From assembly GCA_947623455.1 (NCBI GenBank), contig OX392538.1, positions 36,998,001-37,062,000 on the forward strand: a DNA stretch of 64,000 nucleotides, written 5' to 3'. The notes beneath the pieces were generated by a model. It was not told where the DNA came from and ran no database searches. It saw only the letters and a list, made by a program, of their open reading frames with translations. This document shows, in pieces, positions 35,395 to 44,889 of the stretch. Made by a program: the position numbers and the translations under genes. Origin of the DNA: Mimachlamys varia (lineage: Eukaryota > Mollusca > Bivalvia > Pectinida > Pectinidae). Numbering within the stretch: position 1 is the first letter of the stretch; every line of letters starts with the position of its first letter.

Positions 35395-35785
35395 AACTTA
35401 AAACTGCAATAAATATAAGCATTACATTCATACCTGTTGTAATTGGTCCGTGCACCAGCTTGGGGTCTCAAAAAGGGAGTAAGAAGCCATCTCTGGGTAG
35501 CCACTGTCGCCGAGAAGATGCGTACGTACTGCAGGAATATGATTATTTTCAAAGAGTACACGTACACCACTTTCTGCCAAAATTCTGGAGTCATGTGTTG
35601 ACCCTGGCCACTTTGCAACAATGTCCAACAACTTGTACTGGGCATCAAACACAACTTGGACATTTAAGCTATGGTAGTGATGTCTATTTACATATTCATT
35701 TTCGTTGATGGTCGGTGCTATAATTTGCACATGGGTTCCGTCTATTGCTCCAACTACGCCAGGGAACCTGACCCTTCTGTTTCTA
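35395..35785 (-). pseudogene. Harbinger/PIF-type DDE transposase fragment
   Basis: On the minus strand the frame reads FPGVVGAIDGTHVQI (first catalytic Asp), IIAPTINENEYVNRHHYHS, NVQVVFDAQYKLLDIV, WPGSTHDSRIL and THLLGDSGYPEM (second catalytic Asp), typical of the HARBI1/DDE_Tnp_4 family. It stops near 35428 after LFETPSWCTDQLQQ, so the third acidic residue and the C-terminus are absent. An AACAG/GTATGA junction there could be a splice donor, but no downstream exon was found. No partner Myb-like protein or inverted repeats are seen. Retrozyme-derived sequence flanks both sides in opposite orientations, so this is a fragment captured within a rearranged locus. Confidence 0.85.
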
Positions 35786-35826
35786 CATTAGTTTAGAAAT
35801 TTTGGATTCCTATCTTTTGGCCCCCA

Positions 35827-35870
35827 GCATCACTGACGAGTCCCAGAAGGACGAAACAGTTGTATAATGC
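35827..35870 (+). ncRNA. Type I hammerhead ribozyme, copy 1
   Basis: Order: stem I strand GCATCA, core CTGACGA (35833-35839), stem II GTCC/GGAC with loop CAGAA, core GAAA (35853-35856), very short stem III ACAG/TTGT, cleavage triplet GTA (35862-35864), stem I return TAATGC. All invariant core bases are present. Stem I has one mismatch. Confidence 0.85.
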
Positions 35871-36166
35871 AGTTTAATCAATTTTTTCGGCATACTGTAT
35901 CTATTACTAAATTTAAAAGGTGCAGATCTGTGTGATAGACTCTGCTGGTGGATTTTTTAGTCCCCGAGGTTTGCTGGAGCCTCCATATCCAAAGTTATCT
36001 CATTTGAGTAATGACACGGTACATACTATACACATTTTCGTAGTACACGATTTGAAATTATACAAAACTAGTTAAATTTTACTTCTAAATTCAGAAATTA
36101 ACGGGGTTTAACGCACCTAACCTTTCTGTTTCTACATTAGTTTAGATTCCTATCTTTTGGCCCCTA

Positions 36167-36210
36167 GCATCACTGACGAGTCCCAAAAGGACGAAACAGC
36201 TGTATGATGC
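36167..36210 (+). ncRNA. Type I hammerhead ribozyme, copy 2 (perfect)
   Basis: GCATCA, CTGACGA, GTCC-CAAAA-GGAC, GAAA, palindromic stem III CAGCTG, GTA cleavage triplet ending at 36204, TGATGC. Stem I is a perfect 6-bp pairing. Such minimal stem III hammerheads are known from metazoan repeats and may work best as dimers. Confidence 0.92.
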
Positions 36211-36300
36211 AGTTTAATTCATTTTTTCGGCATGCTGTATCTATTACTAAAATTAGAAGGAGCATCATGTGTGTGTAACGTCATCTTCAACTACCCGAAT

Positions 36301-36700
36301 AAGCTAAAAAATAACTTACATGTTTCGCTTGAGCTTTTATGACGAAAACGAATCATTCAGCGAGATCAAGCATAACCAATATCTACAAACTGCACAGCAT
36401 TTTTATGTTTGATGATAAAAAAAAAAGATTTTTATTTCATCATGTCGCTTTGTCCTCATTTCGGCATTAGAGTTGATCGCATTGTTGACGTCACGCTAAT
36501 GTCGAACCATTGTGACGTCACGATGTGTAAGATAGATAGAGTTTTCTTACATTGCTTTCCTGCATAAGTAACCTCTATACAACATGGCGAGATATGAGTG
36601 AAGGTTTTATCTTTATCGAATTGAACAATATTGGAGAAGAAAACTGATGGTTTACTGGTACATTTATTACACTCAAAGAGAATTTAATGATACAGAAAAG
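36301..36700. other. No gene; paired CRE palindromes
   Basis: Non-coding. Contains two TGACGTCA sites (see the next entry) and a short ACATGGCG context near 36583, with no open frame worth calling. Confidence 0.4.
36486..36520. promoter_or_regulatory. Two CRE-like palindromes TGACGTCA
   Basis: Perfect TGACGTCA at 36486-36493 and 36513-36520. These match the CREB/ATF site. No gene start is evident beside them. Confidence 0.35.
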
Positions 36701-36712
36701 GTCACATACTAC

Positions 36713-37268
36713 GTACATATAGACATGAATGATTGAGAATATCATAAAAACAACAGTATAATGTTCACGTACATATAGACATGAATAATTGAGAATATCA
36801 TAAAAACAACAGTATAATGTTCACGTACATATAGACATGAATGATTGAGGATATCATAAAAACAACAGTATTATGTTTACGTACATATAGACATGAATAA
36901 TTGAGAATATCATAAAAACAACAGTATAATGTTCACGTACATATAGACATGAATGATTGAGAATATCATAAAAAACAACAGTATTATGTTCACGTACATA
37001 TAGACATGAATGATTGAGGATATCATAAAAAACAACAGTATTATGTTCACGTACATATAGACATGAATGATTGAGAATATCATAAAAACAACAGTATTAT
37101 GTTTACGTACATATAGACATGAATAATTGAGAATATCATAAAAACAACAGTATAATGTTCACGTACATATAGACATGAATGATTGAGAATATCATAAAAA
37201 CAACAGTATTATGTTCACGTACATATAGACATGAATGATTTAGAATATCATAAAAACAACAGTATTAT
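36713..37268. repeat. 56-bp minisatellite, array 1, about 10 copies
   Basis: The unit starts CACGTACATATAGACATGAA and ends CAACAGTATAATGTT. It is highly homogeneous, with a few A/G and T/C variants. Confidence 0.95.
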
Positions 37269-37400
37269 GATCATTGAAACAAAAGCTTGTTTGCGATATA
37301 GAAATTGAATTGAAATTTAACAGAGCAAAACCAAAATTAAATAAGCAAGTTTTTGGTTCGAGTGATAGTGATACCATAAACTTGTTTGGAAGAGATCGGT
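37262..37400. repeat. Flank of array 1, duplicated at 38951
   Basis: TATTATGATCATTGAAACAA through GAGTGATAGTGATACCATAA follows array 1 and recurs after array 2 (38951-39075). Array plus flank therefore forms one duplicated block. Confidence 0.85.
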
Positions 37401-37734
37401 TGAAAACTGTAGGAGGGAGATCTTTGCATTTTAAAGTGCATTACCGGGAGGAATTGATGAAAACACATCAAAAAAAGTTCTGACGTATTCTACAAAAACC
37501 TCAAAATTGCATCATATATGAAGTTCCAAAGGCCAATAAATTGGCATAAAAAGCGTTGATTTTCATAAACGTACACGAAAGTTTATCATACAAAACATGC
37601 TGTAACTTACAAAAATCAAATCGTAAACGATTTAACCAATGACAAATAACATAGCTATACCAGCTTCTTCATACAGCACTGTCAAAAACACACATACTGG
37701 TACTACAACAACATAGATTCACTATATTCCTCAT

Positions 37735-38025
37735 ACAGCTATATGTAAGTCCAAAATAAACAAAACCAGTACTTCAATAACATAGTTTTACTAACTTTCT
37801 CATGCAGCTATATGTAAGTCCAAAATAAACAATACCAGTACTTTAACAACATAGTTTTACTAACTTTCTCATGCAGCTATATGTAAGTCCAAAATAAACA
37901 ATACCAGTACTTTAACAACATAGTTTTACTAACTTTCTCATGCAGCTATATGTAAGTCCAAAATAAACAATACCAGTACTTTAACAACATAGTTTTACTA
38001 ACTTTCTCATACAGCTATATCACAG
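37735..38025. repeat. 69-bp tandem repeat, four copies
   Basis: The phrase TATGTAAGTCCAAAATAAAC recurs every 69 bp (about 37742, 37811, 37880, 37949), with TAGTTTTACTAACTTTCTCA between. Confidence 0.9.
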
Positions 38026-38319
38026 CTGCTTGAGTTTCTGTCAGTAAATAATAAGTTTATACGTGTGAAATGAGCCTGCCATTACAGTAATGTAATTGAA
38101 ATATACCAACGTTATTTCTAAACGATTTTTGCGAGTCTGTCGTGCAATTCTCAGACGAAACACCGACATTTCCTATTAAGTTAGATATTAATCCACCACT
38201 ACATGCTAGTTTCGTTTCATCTAACGATAATATCTCGGTCGCATTGATGGGGTTTTTATGACGAGCGTACCGGCAATTTTTTTAAGCAAGCCGTCATGGC
38301 CTGAACATATGTGACGTCC

Positions 38320-38490
38320 TATCGTTATATCGTTATATCGTATCGTTATTTCGTACCGTAATATCGTCCTATCGTCATTTCATTATATCGTATCGTCATA
38401 TCGTTAGATCATATCGTAATATGGTCCTATCGTTATATCATATCGTAATATCGTTCTATCGTATCGTAATATCGTTCTATCGTCATATCG
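38320..38490. repeat. Degenerate (TATCGT)n short-period repeat
   Basis: Irregular runs of ATCGTTATATCGT, ATCGTAATATCGT and ATCGTCCTATCGT fill the sequence between the 69-bp repeats and the second 56-bp array. Confidence 0.8.
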
Positions 38491-38960
38491 TTAAAAACAA
38501 CAGTATAATGTTCACGTACATATAGACATGAATGATTGAGAATATCATAAAAACAACAGTATTCTGTTTACGTACATATAGACATGAATAATTGAGAATA
38601 TCATAAAAACAACAGTATAATGTTCACGTACATATAGACATGAATGATTGAGAATATCATAAAAACAACAGTATTATGTTCACGTACATATAGACATGAA
38701 TGATTGAGAATATCATAAAAACAACAGTATTATGTTCACGTACATATAGACATGAATGATTGAGAATATCATAAAAACAACAGTATAATGTTCACGTACA
38801 TATAGACATGAATAATTGAGGATATCATAAAATCAACAGTATTATGTTCACGTACATATAGACATGAATAATTGAGGATATCATAAAATCAACAGTATTA
38901 TGTTCACGTACATATAGACATGAATGATTGAGAATATCATAAAAACAACAGTATTATGAT
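38491..38960. repeat. 56-bp minisatellite, array 2, about 8 copies
   Basis: Same unit as array 1, about 1.7 kb downstream, followed by the same flanking block. Confidence 0.95.
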
Positions 38961-39231
38961 CATTGAAACAAAAGCTTGTTTGCGATATCGACATTGAATT
39001 GGAATTTAACAGCAAAACCAAAATTAAATAAGCAAATTTTTGGTTCGAGTGATAGTGATACCATGAACTTGTTGGGGGGTACTTTATACTTCCAATATCA
39101 TGGAAAGTTTTATCACTTTTTTTCATCTCGAAGCAAAACGATTGTGGAAATGAAAGGTTCCTATTTACTACCCTAGATAGACGATGCCCTCACGTAGCAA
39201 CTTATCACAATGTTATGTCATTTAATCAGCT

Positions 39232-39237
39232 TTTATT
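39232..39237 (-). terminator. Poly(A) signal AATAAA of the fucosyltransferase-like gene
   Basis: AATAAA on the minus strand about 130 bp beyond the stop codon of the gene at 39368-40501, at the usual place for a 3' UTR end. Confidence 0.6.
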
Positions 39238-39367
39238 CATATAATCCTAGAATTTGCCCAGGAAAAAGAAATTTACATGATGCATGCATTGCTCACACAA
39301 AAACACACGACAAGATATTTTCGTGATACACGCAAAATGAGCCACACTCCCAAACAACAGTGGATAC

Positions 39368-40501
39368 TTAACCTGGTGGTGCAAGTATTTCTCCAGGAAA
39401 TACGTTTTCGATTGTATACCTTGAACAAGGTTTTAGATCTCCTGCTCGTAAACAGTATAACTCCGAATCTGTCTCCCTGAGGTACGCTGCAAGTATGCCA
39501 AAACCACTAAGAGTATTTATCAGGGTATCACAGCTCTTCAACGTGTAGAAATCTAAAAATTGCTTAAGAATTCCTGTATTTTGGTCGCATTTCGATTGCC
39601 TGTCCATATGTGTAATTCTGCCGGGAGTGTCAATTATGTTTGTAGGATAACGGAGTCTAGCCTGTTCCTTCACGCTATTTGTATCAGATGCAATGAAAAT
39701 GTCATATTCATCCCTGTTAAGTTTGTCCAAATAATTCCAAAGAATGTCCAATCTTACTTTTGGTCGAGAATCGTCCCCGGGCATGTTAGGATTCCCTCCA
39801 ATGCGTACGTGAGCACAAGCGAGCTTAGGTCTTCTACGATGGAGATTTTGATCTTTTAATGCATGTTTTAGCAGAGGCGATGGTTTGAAGAGGAAATTAA
39901 AAAGTTGTTTGTACATATCAGGAAAGGTCAATTTTGTTATCCACGGGATTTCAGTACCAATATTTGACCTTTTTCTGAATTCCTCAGTAAAATCCCAGTT
40001 CATGCGAAGAAAACTGACATCATGGTGAAAATAGGTGTCGATGTCCAGGCTACCATTCAAGTACTTCCTTATGTTTCTAGAGTTGTGATTAGAAAGATCC
40101 TGATAGGAACTTGTTCTGTTCAAAAGTATGGATTTATTATAGCGCCAGTCAAAGTTTACAGGGACGAGGTACTTCTCAAGTTCGCATGGCTTGTCATAGT
40201 GGATGAGAAAACGCCGTTTTGTTAAAAGAGATATAGCCACTGTAGAAAGAATACCCGACATCCGGTCGGACCAGCCACCACAACTCCCTCTGTTGGTTTG
40301 GCTGCAATCGTACACAATATACTTTTTTCTTTGATCACCATATGTTGTTGGTATGGATTGTTCGAGAAGTTTTTCAAAAGAGCTCTGTCCTGTACATGTA
40401 TCTAAGAAGCGATGAATTGATCTTGGGATAGAAGTAGTTCCCCAAAGGAGAGTGATACACATAACGCACATAACCAGCGAGAGAAACACCAGGCGGCAGC
40501 A
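39368..40501 (-). CDS. Fucosyltransferase-like type II membrane glycosyltransferase, terminal exon
   Basis: This is the clearest host gene. A 377-codon stretch from Cys35 of the open frame to the stop at 39368. Features, numbered from the upstream Met at 40603: hydrophobic segment CRLVFLSLVMCVMCITLLW (36-54), a probable signal anchor; RGSCGGWSDRMSGIL (105-119), resembling the N-terminal donor-side motif of GT-B fucosyltransferases; HVRIGG (265-270), like the HxRxGD motif; DIFIASD (301-307); and DFYTLKSCDTLINTLSGFG (351-369), typical of FUT8/NodZ-like proteins near the C-terminus. Several N-glycosylation sequons (NKS, NRT, NGS) fit a Golgi lumenal enzyme. I start the exon at 40501 because TTCAATCTCAATTACTATTTACAG-type sequence just before it is a strong splice acceptor; the 34 upstream codons would then be intron. 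The first exon is not found. No stops or shifts are seen. Fucosyl transfer is inferred from motifs, and the acceptor is unknown. Confidence 0.7.
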   Translation of the reverse strand, partial: CCRLVFLSLVMCVMCITLLWGTTSIPRSIHRFLDTCTGQSSFEKLLEQSIPTTYGDQRKKYIVYDCSQTNRGSCGGWSDRMSGILSTVAISLLTKRRFLIHYDKPCELEKYLVPVNFDWRYNKSILLNRTSSYQDLSNHNSRNIRKYLNGSLDIDTYFHHDVSFLRMNWDFTEEFRKRSNIGTEIPWITKLTFPDMYKQLFNFLFKPSPLLKHALKDQNLHRRRPKLACAHVRIGGNPNMPGDDSRPKVRLDILWNYLDKLNRDEYDIFIASDTNSVKEQARLRYPTNIIDTPGRITHMDRQSKCDQNTGILKQFLDFYTLKSCDTLINTLSGFGILAAYLRETDSELYCLRAGDLKPCSRYTIENVFPGEILAPPG

Positions 40502-40525
40502 CTGTAAATAGTAATTGAGATTGAA
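40502..40525 (-). other. Predicted 3' splice acceptor
   Basis: On the minus strand a pyrimidine-rich tract ends ACTATTTACAG directly before codon TGC at 40501. It decides the exon start of the glycosyltransferase over the upstream ATG at 40603. Confidence 0.6.
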
Positions 40526-40603
40526 ATAAGTAAGCATTAAAGACTTCTGAAAAATATGATATTTTTCACTGTGGAAAACATGACACTTTCCTGATTTGAC
40601 CAA

Positions 40604-41703
40604 TCAAGACACTGCTTACAAATGACGCCAAGTACCGGTTAACGTAACGTTATGAAGGCTTAATTTTTCAGATCTTTTGCGTATTAATGTTGAAATATTA
40701 AAATTAATGGGGAAAACACAACGTTTGATTTAACTTTAATTTCAAGGAAGCTGGGGAACGATGCAGTTCTGATGTTAAATAATGCAAAGTGTCAACAGCG
40801 TGATCATAAGTTGTGGTACAAAAATAACATTAATAGGAGAGAGTCAAGCCCATATCATGCAAATAGTGAGAGTGATAAAAGAATTACTCATAGCGATGTT
40901 GATATTTTGAAATATGTATAAGTGGCGATAAAACAACTCTGCAGTTCCCCTACTATCGAACTTTTCTGATTTGTTTGAGACTTGTTGCTAATTTTTTGAT
41001 ATTTTCTTTTTCAAAGAATTGGCCCTTACTCGTGAAATATATTTGGTATTACTGAAGACACTGTAAGATTGTTTACCCTTTGTTTTAGCATATGACATTG
41101 TGGTTGTTTTTGGTTGAAACATCGCATTCCGTTTTTTGAAATCTGAAATCCTCTTTCACAATCTTTAACCAAGTTTGGAAGAACTCTCTTTAACAGCTTT
41201 TGAGAAGAATTCAAGAGTTTACAGAAACATTTGAAGTACGTTGCGATAGAAAAAGACCCATTTACTTACAAAATTATGAATACTATATACGTACAATATT
41301 TCTACGTAATTTAGCCATTATCAGTGTAGATTATGCCACGTCAATTGAAGACAGCCATCCGTTACTTGTTACCATAGAAACCGTCATGCTTGGTAGACAT
41401 TTTCAACAGGCTTCTTTGTGACGTAGTTAGGAGAGGAATTTCATCTTCAATCGAATGTCATGGGAGTTATCTGCGGACGGCGGTCTCGAGATCATCTGAT
41501 CCTCCTCATGCACCATCTGCGCATTTGTAACATATGCATGGTTGAACATATACAAGTGTCCGGTAACCTGATTTATAACTAGTATAAGAAATCATTTGAG
41601 TATGTCCAAATATTAAAACTACAAATGTCTAAAATGTATATGGATTGGGCAGAATTCTTGTTACAGTCATTGAAATCTTACAGGGAAAATATTTTAGGCT
41701 CTA
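40604..41703. other. No gene seen
   Basis: AT-rich. Short open frames on both strands lack recognisable domains. This may be intron or upstream sequence of the glycosyltransferase gene. Confidence 0.35.
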
Positions 41704-41747
41704 GCATCACTGACGAGTCGTAGAACGACAAAGCAGATGTATGGTGT
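41704..41747 (+). ncRNA. Degenerate hammerhead ribozyme, copy 3
   Basis: GCATCA, CTGACGA, stem II GTCG-TAGAA-CGAC with compensatory change, then AAAG instead of GAAA, ATGTA at the cleavage triplet and TGGTGT returning stem I with G-U pairs. The downstream text (CTCAATTCATTATTT) aligns with the retrozyme. The core change should abolish cleavage. Confidence 0.6.
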
Positions 41748-41759
41748 AGCTCAATTCAT

Positions 41760-43330
41760 TATTTATCTCAACTGCTTCTTATATTCTTAATTATAAATCT
41801 GCTATTCTCGTATTTTTGTACAATTTTTTTAATATATTCAAATTTCAATGTCAAGTCAGAATAATTTGGGATATAAAAGCTAACTTACCGGGATTTGTGA
41901 TTTCCATCGTCTTTTCAATATCCAAAGTCACTTGTATTATCCGCCTTGTCTGATTAAATGCTTAACTAACTATTTTTTGCCTTATTATATAAGCACAGAG
42001 TAGATTTCAACTTTGTATCACAATACAATATAAATCACAATTCTGAATGTCGTTGTTTCAACAGAAAACCGTTAGTTCTAACTCACTCACAAAATTCAAA
42101 ATCTTCAAGTTACACATTTATTGAACTCGCATCACCAAAATAATCAAATATTATCCGCATATATATTCCTCCTTGATATAATTTGTCTTTTTTTTTAAAC
42201 ACGTAATGTATGGTTACCCGTTCCGCACTTTACGTGGAACAGATGCTTACCAAATGAATCAACGACACCTCCTGCTGTGTATACATCAATATATTACTTT
42301 CACATACTATAGTCTATTTCATAATGGCTTTTATTGATTGTTGTCTGTATAGTCTCTTTCATATTTGTTCTCGGCACCAGGGTGTGACATGAATGCAGAC
42401 AGATTGTAAAAAGATAATAAAGAAGACAGAGTTTATATCTCTTTTCGTACTATCATTAATATGATTTGATCATAACCAACCGTTTCCAATTTTCCAAAAT
42501 GAATCAATCTTGCAAAAAAAGACGAAATTAGAAAATATTTAAATCATGTTTATCAAGCGCAGTATTGTTTGGCAATTACTTGTTACATATATATCTACGA
42601 ATTGGAATTTAATTGCTTGCGTTGCGTTTAGTGTAAAATAAAACCTGTGCCGCACACCAGAACAGTGCGTGGTACATAATTATGTCTTAAAATTTTAACA
42701 AAGGGAGAAACATTGTCCTTTTGGTTTAAATATTTAAGCGAGAACTTTGCAGGGCTTCATTTTTAAAGAATCTAACGGTTTAAAATCATTTTAATTAGCT
42801 GAAATAATTTACTTTTTGATACTTATACAAAATACAATTATACAATAACGACACTCTCTAACTCCTTGCCCGGGTTTCCACTTGCCCCAAAACTATATCT
42901 GGTTTCCCATACCAGACATCTTTCTGTCAAAAAGGCTAAGTCTGGTGTTAGGGCCAGTGGAAACTCGGGCTAGCAAACTCACATCTCGCTTTAAGGCACA
43001 TAGACTTCCGAATCCACTTCTTAAATTTGATAATTATAACGAGCTAAACATACTTACTCAGTTAAAGTAGCCAGTCCTACCGTCTATCCATTTTTTTTAT
43101 CTTATAACCTGGCAAACACAATGGAAGGAAAATACTCTTTCATGATCAAAGGCGTAAGACAGGTAATTCTACCCTCGATAATTTCAAATTAGGGAAAATT
43201 GACAAAAATCGGTTGTTTGAAACAAATACCTGGGTGGAATTTTCATATCTTTAAAAACTATCTGCCATCAAGTTAACGAACCAATAACAGTCTTTATCCT
43301 TCCACTAGTGAGAATGTAATTATTCGATTG
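41760..43330. other. No gene seen
   Basis: AT-rich non-coding DNA. An open frame at about 42882-43070 shows no domain. Confidence 0.4.
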
Positions 43331-43334
43331 GTTT

Positions 43335-43460
43335 AAAGACGTCACATGACTGCCCCATACATTTCTGTATTATGCCGCTCTCGGTTCCCGTATTGGGCCT
43401 GTGACGTCACGTCACGTCATCATATGCGTCACAGGTTGCAGACGACGTCAAGAACAGCAA
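43335..43460 (+). promoter_or_regulatory. CRE-rich putative promoter of the Crypton-derived gene
   Basis: AAGACGTCACATGAC (about 43336), a perfect TGACGTCA at 43402-43409 directly followed by CGTCACGTCAT, and ACGACGTCAAG (about 43442) lie within 125 bp upstream of the ATG at 43462, which sits in a good start context (AGCAACATGGCG). CREB/ATF regulation is inference. Confidence 0.45.
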
Positions 43461-43461
43461 C

Positions 43462-44425
43462 ATGGCGAAACGGTTTGCGGGGGCAAGCGCGGCCGATATT
43501 CAAGAGAAAAGGGCAAAACTACACTCAAAGAATACTGTGAAAAGTAACAGAAAGGCTGCCAACACTTTAAGAATGTATTTAAAGGAAAAGGGACAAGACG
43601 AAGACATTGAAAGGTACGATTCAATCAATCTAAATGATGTTCTTGCTTACTTGTATTTGGAAGCAAGAAGGCCAGACGGGGAGATGTACAAAAGCTCAAC
43701 ACTTGAACATTTCCGACATTCTTTAAACAGATACATTAACAGTCCACCATATAACCGTGGGATAGACATTATCAAAGATGATGTGTTTCGAGATGCAAAC
43801 ATAAATTTCAGAGCAGCCATGGCAGAGCTAAATCGAGAGTGTATAGGGGTAATAGATCATCAGCCTGTAGTACATGATGCTGACATTGCCAAGTTATACA
43901 TGTCGCCATACCTCAACATCAATACACCAACCGGATTAATGCAAAAAGTTTAATTTGACGTGCGCCTTTATTTCTTTCGTCGTGGTGGAGGGACATGTCG
44001 AGGATGACCAAAGCAACGTTTGTCACAAAAGATGACCTAGATTCAGAACTACGACATGTTTGTAAGCAAATGGATGAGCTCAGTAAGAATAATCGGGGAA
44101 AAGACAAGGAAAACAGCAGCGGTGTTATGCCAGAAATACAGGGAAGTGCCTTCTGTCCGGTGTTGTTATTTGAAAAATATATTCAGAAATGACACCCTGA
44201 ACTTGACCGGCTGTGGCAGAGACCACTGGATAGTTTTACTGATGATGAAACAATTTGGAATTGTAAAACACCAATTGGGGACAAATCACTTTCGAAATTT
44301 ATGAGTGACCTCAGTGTGAAGTGTGAACTGTCGAAGAAATTTACAAATCACAGTATTCGTGCTACAGGTGCAACTGTATGATCAAAGTCACAGTTTTGGG
44401 CAGCACAAATCATGTCGGTGACAGG
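43462..44425 (+). pseudogene. Crypton-derived tyrosine recombinase-like (DUF3504-type) gene, exon 1, broken
   Basis: The N-terminal 163 codons (43462-43953) are intact: a basic start, then SNRKAANTLRMYLKEKG, LNDVLAYLYLEARRPDG, YKSSTLEHFRHSLNRYI and INFRAAMAELNRE, the pattern of the domain shared by Crypton-derived proteins (KCTD1-, QRICH1- and ZMYM-related). Beyond a TAA at 43951 the homology continues: FDVRLYFFRRGGGTCR (the first catalytic Arg region), a frameshift near 43990, then MTKATFVTKDDLDSEL and FCPVLLFEKYIQK. After a TGA at 44190 come HPELDRLWQRPLDSF, NCKTPIGDKSLSKFM and FTNHSIRATGATV (HxxR) with another TGA. It ends QIMSVTG at a GTAAGT donor. Two nonsense changes plus a frameshift and a third stop make it a pseudogene, unless the short N-terminal protein alone is used. 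Confidence 0.75.
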
Positions 44426-44593
44426 TAAGTAATATATCAGGTTTAATTTACTTCTTTAATTTACACAATATCTTGATAGTCTACTTATAATTAATGAATT
44501 TATTTCAAAAACGACACAAATAAGTATCATTTTTCACGAATAACGTTACGTAGCAATCCTTATTTGAATGTTACTTGTTTTATATATTTGCAG

Positions 44594-44645
44594 GACATTA
44601 CAAATCAGAATAACAGGTGTTCGTCAATATTCATAAACAGTGTAT
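44594..44645 (+). pseudogene. Crypton-derived pseudogene, exon 2 remnant
   Basis: After an intron of about 165 bp (GTAAGT at 44426 to TTTGCAG at 44593) the frame resumes as GHYKSE, the expected continuation of the SVTGH motif, then a stop. Retention of a plausible intron argues for decay of a spliced gene rather than a processed copy. Confidence 0.5.
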
Positions 44646-44889
44646 GACAAGGCAGCATAACATACCACCAGCTACATGTACATTGCCTTCTACTGTAGTG
44701 TACAGTTGAGTGTAAGCTAACATTTACACCCTAGTGCACTAGGAGTGCACTACGTTTAAACTAGTAGTGCACTACATTTAAACTACAGGTAAACTAGTAG
44801 TGCACTACGTCCAGTCAGGTGTGACCACAAAAAAAAACTACAGGTAATGGGAGTGTCCTTGCCTATCTGTGTCCTTACCTGTACAGATG

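Larger units (their letters stand above)
35775..36300 (+). mobile_element. Tandem hammerhead-ribozyme element (retrozyme-like), about 1.5 monomers
   Basis: CTTCTGTTTCTACATTAGTT at about 35778 and CTTTCTGTTTCTACATTAGT at about 36123 start two repeat units. Each carries a type I hammerhead motif, with cleavage positions 340 bp apart. The first unit is complete; the second ends near 36300. No open frame exists, as expected of these small non-autonomous elements, which are thought to move as circular RNA copied by retroelement enzymes. Confidence 0.75.

Noticed and set aside
38120..38175. GTCTG...CAGAC stem followed by GAAAC, resembling hammerhead stem II plus core
   Set aside because: The preceding CTGANGA is absent (TTTTGCGA instead), and no cleavage triplet can be placed.
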